Shown in pieces: positions 15,068 to 22,753 of a DNA stretch of 28,059 nt; position 1 is the stretch's first letter, and each line of letters begins with the position of its first letter. The stretch spans positions 1 through 28,059 of the forward strand of contig CAZDJQ010000009.1 in the NCBI GenBank assembly GCA_964505765.1. The letters are read 5' to 3'. The DNA is from CAZDJQ01 sp964505765. Its GTDB lineage: Bacteria > Patescibacteriota > Microgenomatia > UBA12405 > JAHJSD01. The notes beneath the pieces are model-generated. The model had not been told where the DNA came from and made no database searches. It was given only the letters and a program-made list of their open reading frames with translations. The translations under genes were made by a program, and so were the position numbers.

Positions 15068-15935
15068 AGACAAATATTCAGCGGTGTGGGTCTCTAATAC
15101 GTCGATTAGAAACTTTTTAGAATGTCCAAGGGCATATTATCTTAAAAACGTTTACCGAGACCCACAAACTAATAATAAAATAAAAATCATTAACCCCCCG
15201 TTAGCAATGGGGCAAGTTGTTCATGAAGTTTTAGAATCCTTATCTAAACTCCCGGTTAATAAAAGATTCCAAGAATCGCTTCAAGGAAAGTTAGACAAAG
15301 CTTGGAAAAAAATAGCCGGCGAGAAGGGCGGATTTCCGAATAAAGAAGTTGAACAGGAATATAAAAAGAAAGCTAGAGGCATGATTTCCAAAGTAACCCA
15401 AACCCCCGGACCGTTAAAAAGACTGGCCGTAAAAATACAAATGGATCTGCCTCATTACTGGCTGTCCAAAGAAAAGGGGATTATTCTCTGCGGCAAGATT
15501 GACTGGCTGGAATATTTACCTGAAAAAGATGCGGTTCATATTATTGATTTCAAAACCGGCAAGAAAAATAATAAATCTGATGACCGGCAATTGGCAATCT
15601 ATCAACTTCTTGTGTCAAACACTCAAAAACGGCCGGTGGAAAAGGCCAGTTTCTGGTACCTGAAAGATCATAATGTTCCTACTCCCAAAAAACTGCCGGA
15701 TTTGGATGAATCAAAAAAAGAAATTTTAGAAATTGCCCAAAAGATAAAATTAGCCAGGCAACTGCAACGGTTTAAATGCCCACAAGGCGAGAAAGGCTGT
15801 TTTGCCTGCCGGCCACTAGAGAGGGTAATTAAGGGAGAAGGGAAACTAGTCGGCACCGATGAATACGACAACAATGTTTACATCTTACCTAAAACTAAAA
15901 CTAAAAAAGACCAACCCCAAAGCATTATCCACTAA
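15060..15935 (+). CDS. PD-(D/E)XK nuclease with Fe-S cluster cysteines (RecB/AddB/Cas4-like)
   Basis: 291 aa from the ATG at 15060, which has AAGGA 8 nt upstream and overlaps the cupin stop. Nuclease motifs are His55 in MGQVVHEVLESL, Asp148 in GKIDWLEY, Asp163-x-Lys165 in IIDFKTGK, and Gln177-x3-Tyr in RQLAIYQLL. Four cysteines (22, then 240, 247, 250 in CPQGEKGCFAC) have the 1+3 layout of the 4Fe-4S cluster of AddB and Cas4. It would cut single-stranded DNA or process ends. The next gene is a RecD-like helicase, so a stand-alone end-resection pair is plausible. Not a CRISPR Cas4, as no other cas genes or repeats are nearby. Confidence 0.87.
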   Translation: MVKDKYSAVWVSNTSIRNFLECPRAYYLKNVYRDPQTNNKIKIINPPLAMGQVVHEVLESLSKLPVNKRFQESLQGKLDKAWKKIAGEKGGFPNKEVEQEYKKKARGMISKVTQTPGPLKRLAVKIQMDLPHYWLSKEKGIILCGKIDWLEYLPEKDAVHIIDFKTGKKNNKSDDRQLAIYQLLVSNTQKRPVEKASFWYLKDHNVPTPKKLPDLDESKKEILEIAQKIKLARQLQRFKCPQGEKGCFACRPLERVIKGEGKLVGTDEYDNNVYILPKTKTKKDQPQSIIH

Positions 15936-15953
15936 ATAACTTATTGCTATACT
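15925..15953 (+). promoter_or_regulatory. Possible internal promoter of the helicase gene
   Basis: TTATCC (15925-15930), 17-nt spacer, TATACT (15948-15953), then 9 nt to the ATG at 15963. The -35 is weak (3/6). Confidence 0.4.
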
Positions 15954-15962
15954 TAAGTGCTG

Positions 15963-17135
15963 ATGAAGATAAAACTTTCCGAGGATCAAAAACAGGTTCT
16001 ACGTCAAGTATGGAAGTGGCTGATGAAAAAAGAGTCGCCGTATCTGACTTTTGGCGGTTATGCCGGAACCGGGAAAACTACAATGATCGCTGTATTTAGA
16101 AAAGTATTGCACCAACGACATCCGGAAATAAAAGTGGCTTTCTGCTCTTACACCGGCAAGGCAACTAGAGTCCTGGAAAAAACTCTACATGAATATCAAG
16201 CACTATTTAAAGGCGACCGCAGAGGAACAATACATTCTCTTATCTATGAACCGGTAACCAACCAACAAGGAAGGGTAATTAAATGGAAGCAGAAAGATGA
16301 TTTAAAAGCGGACTTAATTGTAGTTGACGAAGCTTCAATGGTAGATTCCCGTATTTGGTCGGATTTGCGTAATTACGATATCCCAATTTTAGCCGTAGGA
16401 GACCACGGCCAACTGCCTCCAATCAGAGGTGACTTTAATCTAATGGAAGATCCGGAACTTAAACTGGAAAAAATCCACCGCCAAGCAAAAGATGACCCAA
16501 TTATTCAAATCGCTGAAAGGGTAAGACAGGGAGAAAAAATTTCCGTTGGCAAATACGGGTCTGTTACCAAATTGGATAAAACTGACTGGGGGACCAAGCA
16601 GGAAGTTGAGGATATTTTAAGTAATTTCAACCAAGATTGGCTGGTGTTGGTAGGATATAACCATTCCCGCCTGCAATTAAACCAGGAAATCAGACGATTT
16701 CTGGGAATGACTTCTGAAGAGCCGGAACAAGAGGATTTAATAATTTGTTTAAAAAATAACTATGAAAAAAATATTTACAACGGTTTACGCGGGAAAATTA
16801 AAACTATTCGTCCGCTGCAAGACAAAAACGGAGTAGAGAAGTGGTATAAGATAAAAGCATTGATGGATAATAACCAAATTTATGAGGGGAAAGTTTTAAA
16901 ACAACAATTTAATTATAAACAGACAATTCAAAATTTGCCTAATATGGATTATGCCCAGATGGGTGATCTCTTTGACTTCGGCTATGTTTTGACTGTCCAT
17001 AAAGCTCAAGGCAGCCAAGCCCCCAAGGTCCTGCTTTTTGAAGAAAGATTTAAACGAATGAATGATGAAGAATGGCGGCGTTGGCTTTATACCGCCGTCA
17101 CTCGAGCTGAAAAAAAACTAATTATCATTGGCTAA
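15963..17135 (+). CDS. RecD/Dda-like SF1B DNA helicase
   Basis: 390 aa from the ATG at 15963 (a GTG at 15957 is possible). Walker A GYAGTGKT is at 32-39, motif Ia SYTGKATRVL, Walker B LIVVDEAS at 118-125, motif III VGDHGQLPPI, motif IV near LEKIHRQAKDDP. The UvrD/RecD C-terminal motifs are FGYVLTVHKAQGSQ and WLYTAVTRAEKKLIIIG at the end. It should move 5'-3' on single-stranded DNA. It lacks the long N-terminal region of RecD2, so it is a minimal version. Its last 18 bp overlap the convergent DUF1295 gene. Pairing with the Fe-S nuclease suggests double-strand end processing. Confidence 0.88.
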   Translation: MKIKLSEDQKQVLRQVWKWLMKKESPYLTFGGYAGTGKTTMIAVFRKVLHQRHPEIKVAFCSYTGKATRVLEKTLHEYQALFKGDRRGTIHSLIYEPVTNQQGRVIKWKQKDDLKADLIVVDEASMVDSRIWSDLRNYDIPILAVGDHGQLPPIRGDFNLMEDPELKLEKIHRQAKDDPIIQIAERVRQGEKISVGKYGSVTKLDKTDWGTKQEVEDILSNFNQDWLVLVGYNHSRLQLNQEIRRFLGMTSEEPEQEDLIICLKNNYEKNIYNGLRGKIKTIRPLQDKNGVEKWYKIKALMDNNQIYEGKVLKQQFNYKQTIQNLPNMDYAQMGDLFDFGYVLTVHKAQGSQAPKVLLFEERFKRMNDEEWRRWLYTAVTRAEKKLIIIG

Positions 17136-17903
17136 GGTCTGCTTACTCTTAAACCACGGAATCAAAACACTTGTTGTCGATTTATACTGCTGATATTTAC
17201 TGTTACCGGCATACTTTGGGTCATAACGTTTTTCTAAAATAGGGATACCGGAAACAAAAACCAGTAAATAAGTTATGTAAATCGGACTTATAATTGTCAA
17301 GTATTCCCAACCGGACAAATAAGGAAAAACCGCAATATATAATCCCAACCAGCAAAGAATTTCTCCAAAATAATTAGGATGGCGCGAATATTTCCACAAA
17401 CCGAGATTGACCCACTTCCCTTTGTTTTCGGGATTGTTCTTGAACTGGAATTTTTGCCAGTCAGCAACTGTCTCAACAACTAAACCAATAAACCAAACAA
17501 ATAGTCCAAAGTAAACCAACGACTTAATTTCAACTACCGGCTGGTTGACCACCCAAATATAAGGAAACAGTATCACCCATATGCTGATGGCTTGAAACAT
17601 CCAAAATTTAAAAAAGTCCCAAAAGTCTTTTCTAATCGCATCAAAACGCTTGTCCTTGTCGATTTTTAAGATACGAATAAAAAGGTAGGTGGCTAAACGC
17701 ATTCCCCAGATTGTTACTGCCAAAACAAACAACAACTTACCGAAAGAAAAAGTTGATGAAAGAAAAACCAGCCAGAGAGTAATAAAAAAACTAATTCCAT
17801 ATGCTAAATCAGTAACTTTATCAGTTTTGAAGGCATAGGCAATCAAAAAGAAGAAAACCTGAAGCCCCAAAATAACAAGAAAGGAAAAAAGCAGTACGTT
17901 CAT
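17118..17903 (-). CDS. DUF1295 / steroid 5-alpha-reductase-like membrane protein
   Basis: 261 aa with about six or seven transmembrane helices. The conserved C-terminal motif GLWKYSRHPNYFGE is at about 168-181, the NADPH-binding type signature shared by DUF1295, ICMT and steroid reductase families; IPILEKRYDPKYAGN and YQQYKSTTSVLIPWF follow, also family-typical. Probably an oxidoreductase or methyltransferase acting on a lipid; substrate unknown. Convergent with the helicase and divergent from the ABC transporter gene. Confidence 0.85.
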   Translation of the reverse strand: MNVLLFSFLVILGLQVFFFLIAYAFKTDKVTDLAYGISFFITLWLVFLSSTFSFGKLLFVLAVTIWGMRLATYLFIRILKIDKDKRFDAIRKDFWDFFKFWMFQAISIWVILFPYIWVVNQPVVEIKSLVYFGLFVWFIGLVVETVADWQKFQFKNNPENKGKWVNLGLWKYSRHPNYFGEILCWLGLYIAVFPYLSGWEYLTIISPIYITYLLVFVSGIPILEKRYDPKYAGNSKYQQYKSTTSVLIPWFKSKQTLANDN

Positions 17904-17915
17904 TTATTAAAGACA

Positions 17916-17944
17916 ATTATACACTAACTGCCACCTTTGGACAA
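17916..17944 (-). promoter_or_regulatory. Promoter of the DUF1295 gene
   Basis: TTGTCC (17944-17939), exact 17-nt spacer, perfect TATAAT (17921-17916), 12 nt before the ATG. Predicted leader of about 5 nt. Confidence 0.7.
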
Positions 17945-17963
17945 CAAATATCTTTTATTTAAT

Positions 17964-17993
17964 TTGTTGATTTATCGGATTAACTTTGATAAT
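17964..17993 (+). promoter_or_regulatory. Putative promoter of the ABC exporter gene
   Basis: TTGTTG (17964-17969), 18-nt spacer, GATAAT (17988-17993), 11 nt before the GTG start. Divergent from the DUF1295 promoter, with about 20 bp between the two -35 boxes. Confidence 0.5.
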
Positions 17994-18004
17994 GTAGAAC
18001 TATC

Positions 18005-19726
18005 GTGAAGAAAATTATTTTAAAATACTTATCCTTTTTATGGAATTACAAGCTTCGCTTCATTTTTTATTTATTGATTTTAATTATCTGGGCAATTCTT
18101 TCTAATATTCAACCTTATTTTTATAAGCTTTTTATTGATCGCTTTTCCGAAGGCGACATTAATGCCGTTTTTCGCCTTTTTAAAATTGTTGCTTTAATCG
18201 GCGTTTTAGGAATAATAGTTGAACAAATCGGACATATTTTAGGGGATTGGCTGCTGATCCCGGCGATGGAAGACATTCGCTTAAAAATCTTTAAAAAGAT
18301 TCAGGATTTGGATTTTGTTTTTCACGTCAATAAAAGCACCGGCAGTTTAATCTCAGCAGTAAAAAGAGGTCAAGGTTCTCTGTGGAATCTTTTTTATGAA
18401 ATCAGAAACATTACCCGACTGGTTATTGGTTTTCTTGTTATCATTTTCTTTTTTTCCCGGCTTAATCTAAATTTTTTCTATGTCTTATTAATTAGCGCCT
18501 CGTTATTTATAGCCCTAGGTCCTTTTCTAATCAAAAAGCATATGCAAGCAAGAAAAGAGTTTAACCAGGAAAGCGACCAAATGTCAGGGATTGTCACCGA
18601 TAACCTAATCAACTTTGAAACCGTAAAATTATTTGCTAAAGAAGATTGGGAACTAAATCGACTAAAAGACAAATTTATCCCTTGGAAAGAAAAGCTGTGG
18701 AATTACGCCTGGACTTATCGCTACTTTGGGACTACCTTGGGATTAATAACTCTTAGCGGGGTTCTTTTGTCTATGTATCTGGGAATTAAAGGAGTACAAA
18801 ATAACCGGTTTACAACCGGTGATTTTATCATGATCCTTGGATTTATTCAGTCATTTTTCAACCAAATGTCAAATTTAATTCATCGAATCAGAAATATTGC
18901 TAAAGATAAAACAGATTTAGAAAAATATTTTGAAATTTTAGACCTAGAACCTCAAGTTGAAGACCCGAAAAAACCTTTAAAAATAGGTAAGGTGCGAGGA
19001 GATATCCATTTCAACAAGGTTTTTTTCTCCTACCCGGAAGGCAAAGAGGACGCCCTTAATAACTTTACTCTTAACATAAAAGCAGGAGAATCAATTGCGC
19101 TGGTTGGAAAATCAGGAGCCGGGAAAACAACTGTCACTAAACTACTCTTAAGATGTTATGATCCGCTCGAGGGCAGAATAACCCTTGACGGCAGGGACAT
19201 AAAAAGATTTAAAAAAAGCGAACTTAGGAAACACATTGGAGTTGTCCCTCAAGAACCGATTCTTTTTAACCAATCAATTGAATATAATATTGGATATGGA
19301 ATGGAAAATTCTACTCGTAAACAAGTGGAAGGAGCGGCCAAAACAGCATTACTTCACAAATTTATTATTTCTTTACCTAACGGATATCAATCTCAGGTAG
19401 GGGAAAGAGGGATCAAGCTTTCCGGCGGGCAAAAACAACGGCTGGCAATTGCCAGAATGATTTTATCTAATCCGGAAATAATTATCTTTGACGAAGCAAC
19501 TAGTCAGTTGGATTCGGATTCAGAAAAGAAAATACAAAAAGCTTTTTGGCAGGCATCTAAAAACAAGACTACGATTATTATTGCCCATCGGTTATCAACT
19601 ATAACTAAAGTAGATAGAATCATTGTTATGGAAGAGGGAGAAATTATTGAAACCGGAACACACAGTAAGCTTATTAAAAAGAAAGATTCCCGCTATAACC
19701 AATTCTGGAAACTACAAACTAAATAA
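18005..19726 (+). CDS. ABC exporter half-transporter (fused membrane and ATPase domains)
   Basis: 573 aa, GTG start. Type IV (type I exporter) membrane domain with about six helices over residues 1-315, then an ATPase: Walker A GKSGAGKT at 368-375, Q-loop VVPQEPILFN, signature LSGGQKQR from 472, Walker B IIIFDEATS with Asp496 and Glu497, H-loop His528 in IIAHRLST. All ATPase residues are intact. It should form a homodimer or pair with another half in the cytoplasmic membrane. Related sequences are called multidrug, lipid (MsbA) or ATM1-like exporters; the substrate cannot be inferred. Stand-alone unit between the DUF1295 gene and gatC. Confidence 0.92.
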   Translation: MKKIILKYLSFLWNYKLRFIFYLLILIIWAILSNIQPYFYKLFIDRFSEGDINAVFRLFKIVALIGVLGIIVEQIGHILGDWLLIPAMEDIRLKIFKKIQDLDFVFHVNKSTGSLISAVKRGQGSLWNLFYEIRNITRLVIGFLVIIFFFSRLNLNFFYVLLISASLFIALGPFLIKKHMQARKEFNQESDQMSGIVTDNLINFETVKLFAKEDWELNRLKDKFIPWKEKLWNYAWTYRYFGTTLGLITLSGVLLSMYLGIKGVQNNRFTTGDFIMILGFIQSFFNQMSNLIHRIRNIAKDKTDLEKYFEILDLEPQVEDPKKPLKIGKVRGDIHFNKVFFSYPEGKEDALNNFTLNIKAGESIALVGKSGAGKTTVTKLLLRCYDPLEGRITLDGRDIKRFKKSELRKHIGVVPQEPILFNQSIEYNIGYGMENSTRKQVEGAAKTALLHKFIISLPNGYQSQVGERGIKLSGGQKQRLAIARMILSNPEIIIFDEATSQLDSDSEKKIQKAFWQASKNKTTIIIAHRLSTITKVDRIIVMEEGEIIETGTHSKLIKKKDSRYNQFWKLQTK

Positions 19727-19736
19727 TCTTTTTGTG

Positions 19737-19742
19737 TATAAT
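19737..19742 (+). promoter_or_regulatory. -10 box (TATAAT) of the gatC operon
   Basis: A perfect TATAAT ends 11 nt before the gatC ATG. The hexamer at the -35 position (ACAAAC) is poor. Confidence 0.5.
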
Positions 19743-19753
19743 AAAAACCAGTT

Positions 19754-20044
19754 ATGTCTAACAAGATTGATGTTGACCATTTAGCTAGTCTAGCTAAGTT
19801 AGAAATCAGCTCTGACGAAAAAGAAAAGCTTGCCAATCAATTAGAAGCAACTGTTGATTATATTGAAAATCTCCAAGAATTAGAGACAGAAAAGGTTAAA
19901 CCCACCGCTCAAGTAACCGGGTTGAAAAACATTGCAGACCAAGATAAATCCGAACCCGGATTAAGCCAAGATGAGGCTTTATCTAACGCCCCCAAAAAGA
20001 AAGACGGCTACTTTGCGGTTAAAAAAATTAAATGGAATAATTAG
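19754..20044 (+). CDS. gatC: Asp/Glu-tRNA amidotransferase subunit C
   Basis: 96 aa, typical length. The N-terminal motif VDHLASLAKLEISSDEKEKLANQLEATVDYIENLQEL is the GatC signature, and the end DGYFAVKKIKW matches the usual 'yF.Vpkv' tail. GatC wraps the GatA-GatB interface and stabilises the complex that amidates Glu-tRNA(Gln) or Asp-tRNA(Asn). First gene of a gatC-gatA-MFS-gatB unit, with a -10 box 11 nt upstream and no Shine-Dalgarno. Confidence 0.93.
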   Translation: MSNKIDVDHLASLAKLEISSDEKEKLANQLEATVDYIENLQELETEKVKPTAQVTGLKNIADQDKSEPGLSQDEALSNAPKKKDGYFAVKKIKWNN

Positions 20045-20053
20045 TGATTAGGT

Positions 20054-20087
20054 GTTAGTGGTTAGTGGTTAGTGGTTAGTGGTTAGT
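20054..20087 (+). repeat. Heptamer tandem repeat (GTTAGTG, about 4.9 units) between gatC and gatA
   Basis: Four exact GTTAGTG units (20054-20081) and a partial fifth, preceded by degenerate TTAGTGATTAG directly after the gatC stop. It fills the place where a gatA Shine-Dalgarno would be expected. Confidence 0.95.
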
Positions 20088-20097
20088 AAAAATAAAA

Positions 20098-21495
20098 ATG
20101 CAAAAATTAAATAAATTAACTATTAAACAGGTTCAGGAAGGGCTAAGAAATAAGCAATTTAGTGTTGAGAATCTAGTTCAAGCTTGTTTGACTAAGATAG
20201 AAGAAACCGATAATGAGATACAAGCTTTTATATCGGTTTGTAAAGAAAACGCCTTAAAACAAGCTAAAGATTATGACGAGATTCTAGATTCCAGCCTTGA
20301 TATTCTAAATTCTAAACCCCTATTTGGTATTCCGATTGCCGTTAAAGACAACTACTGCACCAAAGGAACAAAAACTACTGCCGCTTCAAAAGTTTTAGAG
20401 AACTTTATTCCTCCTTATGATGCAACTGTAATTAAAAGAATAAAAGATGCCGGGGCAATAATAGTTGGCAAAACCAATATGGATGCCTGGGCTCACGGCA
20501 GTTCAACAGAAACTTCAGCCTTTTTTACTAGCAAAAACCCTCATAACTTAAATCGGGTTCCGGGAGGATCTTCAGGAGGAAGTGCTGCTGCAATTGCAGC
20601 AAACCAAGTAATTGCCGCTTTGGGAACGGAAACAGCCGGGTCAATTCGCCAGCCCGCCTCTTGGTGCGGTGTTGTTGGAATGAAACCGACATACGGCCGA
20701 GTCAGCCGCTGGGGGATAATTGCCATGGCTTCTTCTACCGACAGCCCCGGACCAATTACTAAAACCACAGAAGACGCCGCAATAATGCTTTCAGTTATTG
20801 CCGGTCATGATAAAAAAGATGCCACAAGTTCTCCTCAAAAAATTCCAAACTTTATTGGTGAATTAAATAAAAATTTAAATATTACTCTTGGCGTTCCGAA
20901 AGAATATTTTTTAGATGAAATGGATCCCAAAGTCAAAAAGATAGTAAAAAAAGCAATTAAAAATTTAGAAAGCCAGGGGGTTAAAACCAAAGAAGTTTCT
21001 TTACTAGATCCCAAATATTCTATTGCTGTATATACTATTATTCAACGTGCTGAAGTATCGTCTAATTTGGCTCGATATGACGGAATCCGTTACGGCCGTT
21101 CTCGAAAACATTTCGGGCAAGAAGCTAAACGCAGAATTATGCTGGGCACTTATGCTTTATCTACCGGTTACTACGATCAATATTATGCTAAGGCTCAAAA
21201 AGTAAGGACTTTGATTAGACAAGACTTTGACCGAATATTTCAGCAGGTTGATGCTTTGATTGCCCCGACTTCGCCGACTACTGCCCTAAAAATCGGGGAA
21301 AGTGCTGAAAACCCGATGTTTGGAGAAAACCAGGATGTGTTGGTAGAAGCAAGCAGTCTAGCCGGACTGCCGGGAATTAGTCTTAATTGCGGCTGGGCTG
21401 ATGACCTGCCGGTGGGAATGCAAATCTTCGCCCCCCAATTTAAGGAAAGTATTATTTTGAATATTGCTAATTTATATGAAAAAAACCATGAATAA
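20098..21495 (+). CDS. gatA: Asp/Glu-tRNA amidotransferase subunit A
   Basis: 465 aa. Amidase-signature enzyme with the Ser-cisSer-Lys triad at Lys83 (AVKDNYCTKG), Ser158 (GGSSGGS) and Ser182 (TETAGSIRQPA). The spacings (75 and 24) equal those of S. aureus GatA. YGRVSRWGIIAMASSTDSPGPI is also conserved. It releases ammonia from glutamine for GatB. It starts after a tandem repeat with no Shine-Dalgarno, and its last 8 bp overlap the MFS gene's ATG at 21488. Confidence 0.96.
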   Translation: MQKLNKLTIKQVQEGLRNKQFSVENLVQACLTKIEETDNEIQAFISVCKENALKQAKDYDEILDSSLDILNSKPLFGIPIAVKDNYCTKGTKTTAASKVLENFIPPYDATVIKRIKDAGAIIVGKTNMDAWAHGSSTETSAFFTSKNPHNLNRVPGGSSGGSAAAIAANQVIAALGTETAGSIRQPASWCGVVGMKPTYGRVSRWGIIAMASSTDSPGPITKTTEDAAIMLSVIAGHDKKDATSSPQKIPNFIGELNKNLNITLGVPKEYFLDEMDPKVKKIVKKAIKNLESQGVKTKEVSLLDPKYSIAVYTIIQRAEVSSNLARYDGIRYGRSRKHFGQEAKRRIMLGTYALSTGYYDQYYAKAQKVRTLIRQDFDRIFQQVDALIAPTSPTTALKIGESAENPMFGENQDVLVEASSLAGLPGISLNCGWADDLPVGMQIFAPQFKESIILNIANLYEKNHE

Positions 21496-22753
21496 AAAAA
21501 CGCTTATTACCAAGAACAAACAATTTTCCCGTTTATGGCTGAGTCATTTATTTTCGCAGTTATCCACTTATACGGTAATATTTCTGCTGGTCGGAAGAAC
21601 CTTTGAATTAACCACATCTTCTATTGCGGCCGGGTTAATTTGGATTTCCTATGCACTGCCTAATTTAATTTTCAGCCCCTTTATCGGGTCTTTAGTCGAT
21701 CGGCTTAATAATCGAAGAGCCTTGATTTTTACCTACCTGGGGCATAGTTTATTAATTTTACTTTTAGGATTAGACTCAAAATTTAATCAGACAAATTTTG
21801 CCTATCCTTTACTTTTTCTTTATTCCACAGTGGCGGTGATTAATGATCCCGCCGAATTAGCTGAAATCCCTAATACTATTAAGGAAAAAGCTAATTTACT
21901 AGTCGCAAATAACATATTTTTCTTTACCGACGAAGCTTGTTTAATTTTATCGTCAACAGTTGGGGCCGTGCTTTTGAAGTTAATTTCCTTACCTAATACC
22001 TTGATTTTGACCGCCGGAATGCCACTTTTGGCCAGTCTTAATATTTCAACTTTAGTAATAAAATCTAAAAAAAGAAAACGGGGAAAATTTAACTGGAAGA
22101 AGGAGGTCGAAAAACTTATAAATCAATTAAAAACCGGATTTAAATTTTTAGAAGACAGCCCTTTAATTTTATACAGCTTTGGTTTAATAATTGTTTTACG
22201 CACCCTGACTACCTTAGCTTTACTTTTACTCCCGATTTTATCCAAAAATATTTTACAAACTACGGTATACGATGCCGGTTATTTAGTTGTTCTCCCCATG
22301 GCAGTCGGCTTATTTTTGGGGACAACAATATTAACCAGGAAAAATAATCATCAGGAAAACAGAAAAAAAGATTGGATTGGCAAAGGGCTGATACTTTTAA
22401 GCTTTGCCATTTTAAGCTTAATTTTCTTACGGCTAAACTATTTAATGATTCAGAGAATTCTAGACGTTTTCTTTTCCGTTGCGATCGGCGCCTGTTTTGC
22501 TATTATATATGCTCCGGCTCAAACTTTTATTCAAGAAAATACCCCCAACCAAGTCCGCGGGCATACTTTTAGCAATCTCCGTTTTTTCGTCAACTTGGTT
22601 ACCATTCCAGCGGCAATTCTGGCAACTTCATTAGTTGAAGTTTTAGGAATAAGAGTGTTTATGACTATAGTAAGCTTAGCTGTTTTTACATTAGGATTAA
22701 TTGTTACCCATAGAAGCAATGAAATCATCTTATCAACCAATAATCGGTCTTGA
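21488..22753 (+). CDS. MFS transporter inserted between gatA and gatB
   Basis: 421 aa from the ATG at 21488 (an ATG at 21476 is possible). About 10-12 hydrophobic helices. The opening FSRLWLSHLFSQLSTYTVIFLLVGRTFELT and the loop FIGSLVDRLNNRRALIF, a GxxxDRxxRR-like motif A, resemble the MFS_3/enterobactin-exporter-type efflux group. Lys/Arg-rich loop at about residue 200 divides the two halves. Probably a proton-driven exporter; the substrate is unknown. Its start overlaps gatA by 8 bp and its end overlaps gatB by 35 bp, so it is locked into the gat operon. A Shine-Dalgarno is not apparent. Confidence 0.87.
   Translation: MNKKTLITKNKQFSRLWLSHLFSQLSTYTVIFLLVGRTFELTTSSIAAGLIWISYALPNLIFSPFIGSLVDRLNNRRALIFTYLGHSLLILLLGLDSKFNQTNFAYPLLFLYSTVAVINDPAELAEIPNTIKEKANLLVANNIFFFTDEACLILSSTVGAVLLKLISLPNTLILTAGMPLLASLNISTLVIKSKKRKRGKFNWKKEVEKLINQLKTGFKFLEDSPLILYSFGLIIVLRTLTTLALLLLPILSKNILQTTVYDAGYLVVLPMAVGLFLGTTILTRKNNHQENRKKDWIGKGLILLSFAILSLIFLRLNYLMIQRILDVFFSVAIGACFAIIYAPAQTFIQENTPNQVRGHTFSNLRFFVNLVTIPAAILATSLVEVLGIRVFMTIVSLAVFTLGLIVTHRSNEIILSTNNRS

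Noticed and set aside
15060..15935. Nuclease gene as a CRISPR Cas4
   Set aside because: No CRISPR repeats and no other cas genes anywhere in the window; the partner is a RecD-like helicase.
20054..20087. Tandem repeat as a CRISPR array or iteron origin
   Set aside because: Units are 7 bp without spacers and lie between gatC and gatA, with no replication initiator nearby.
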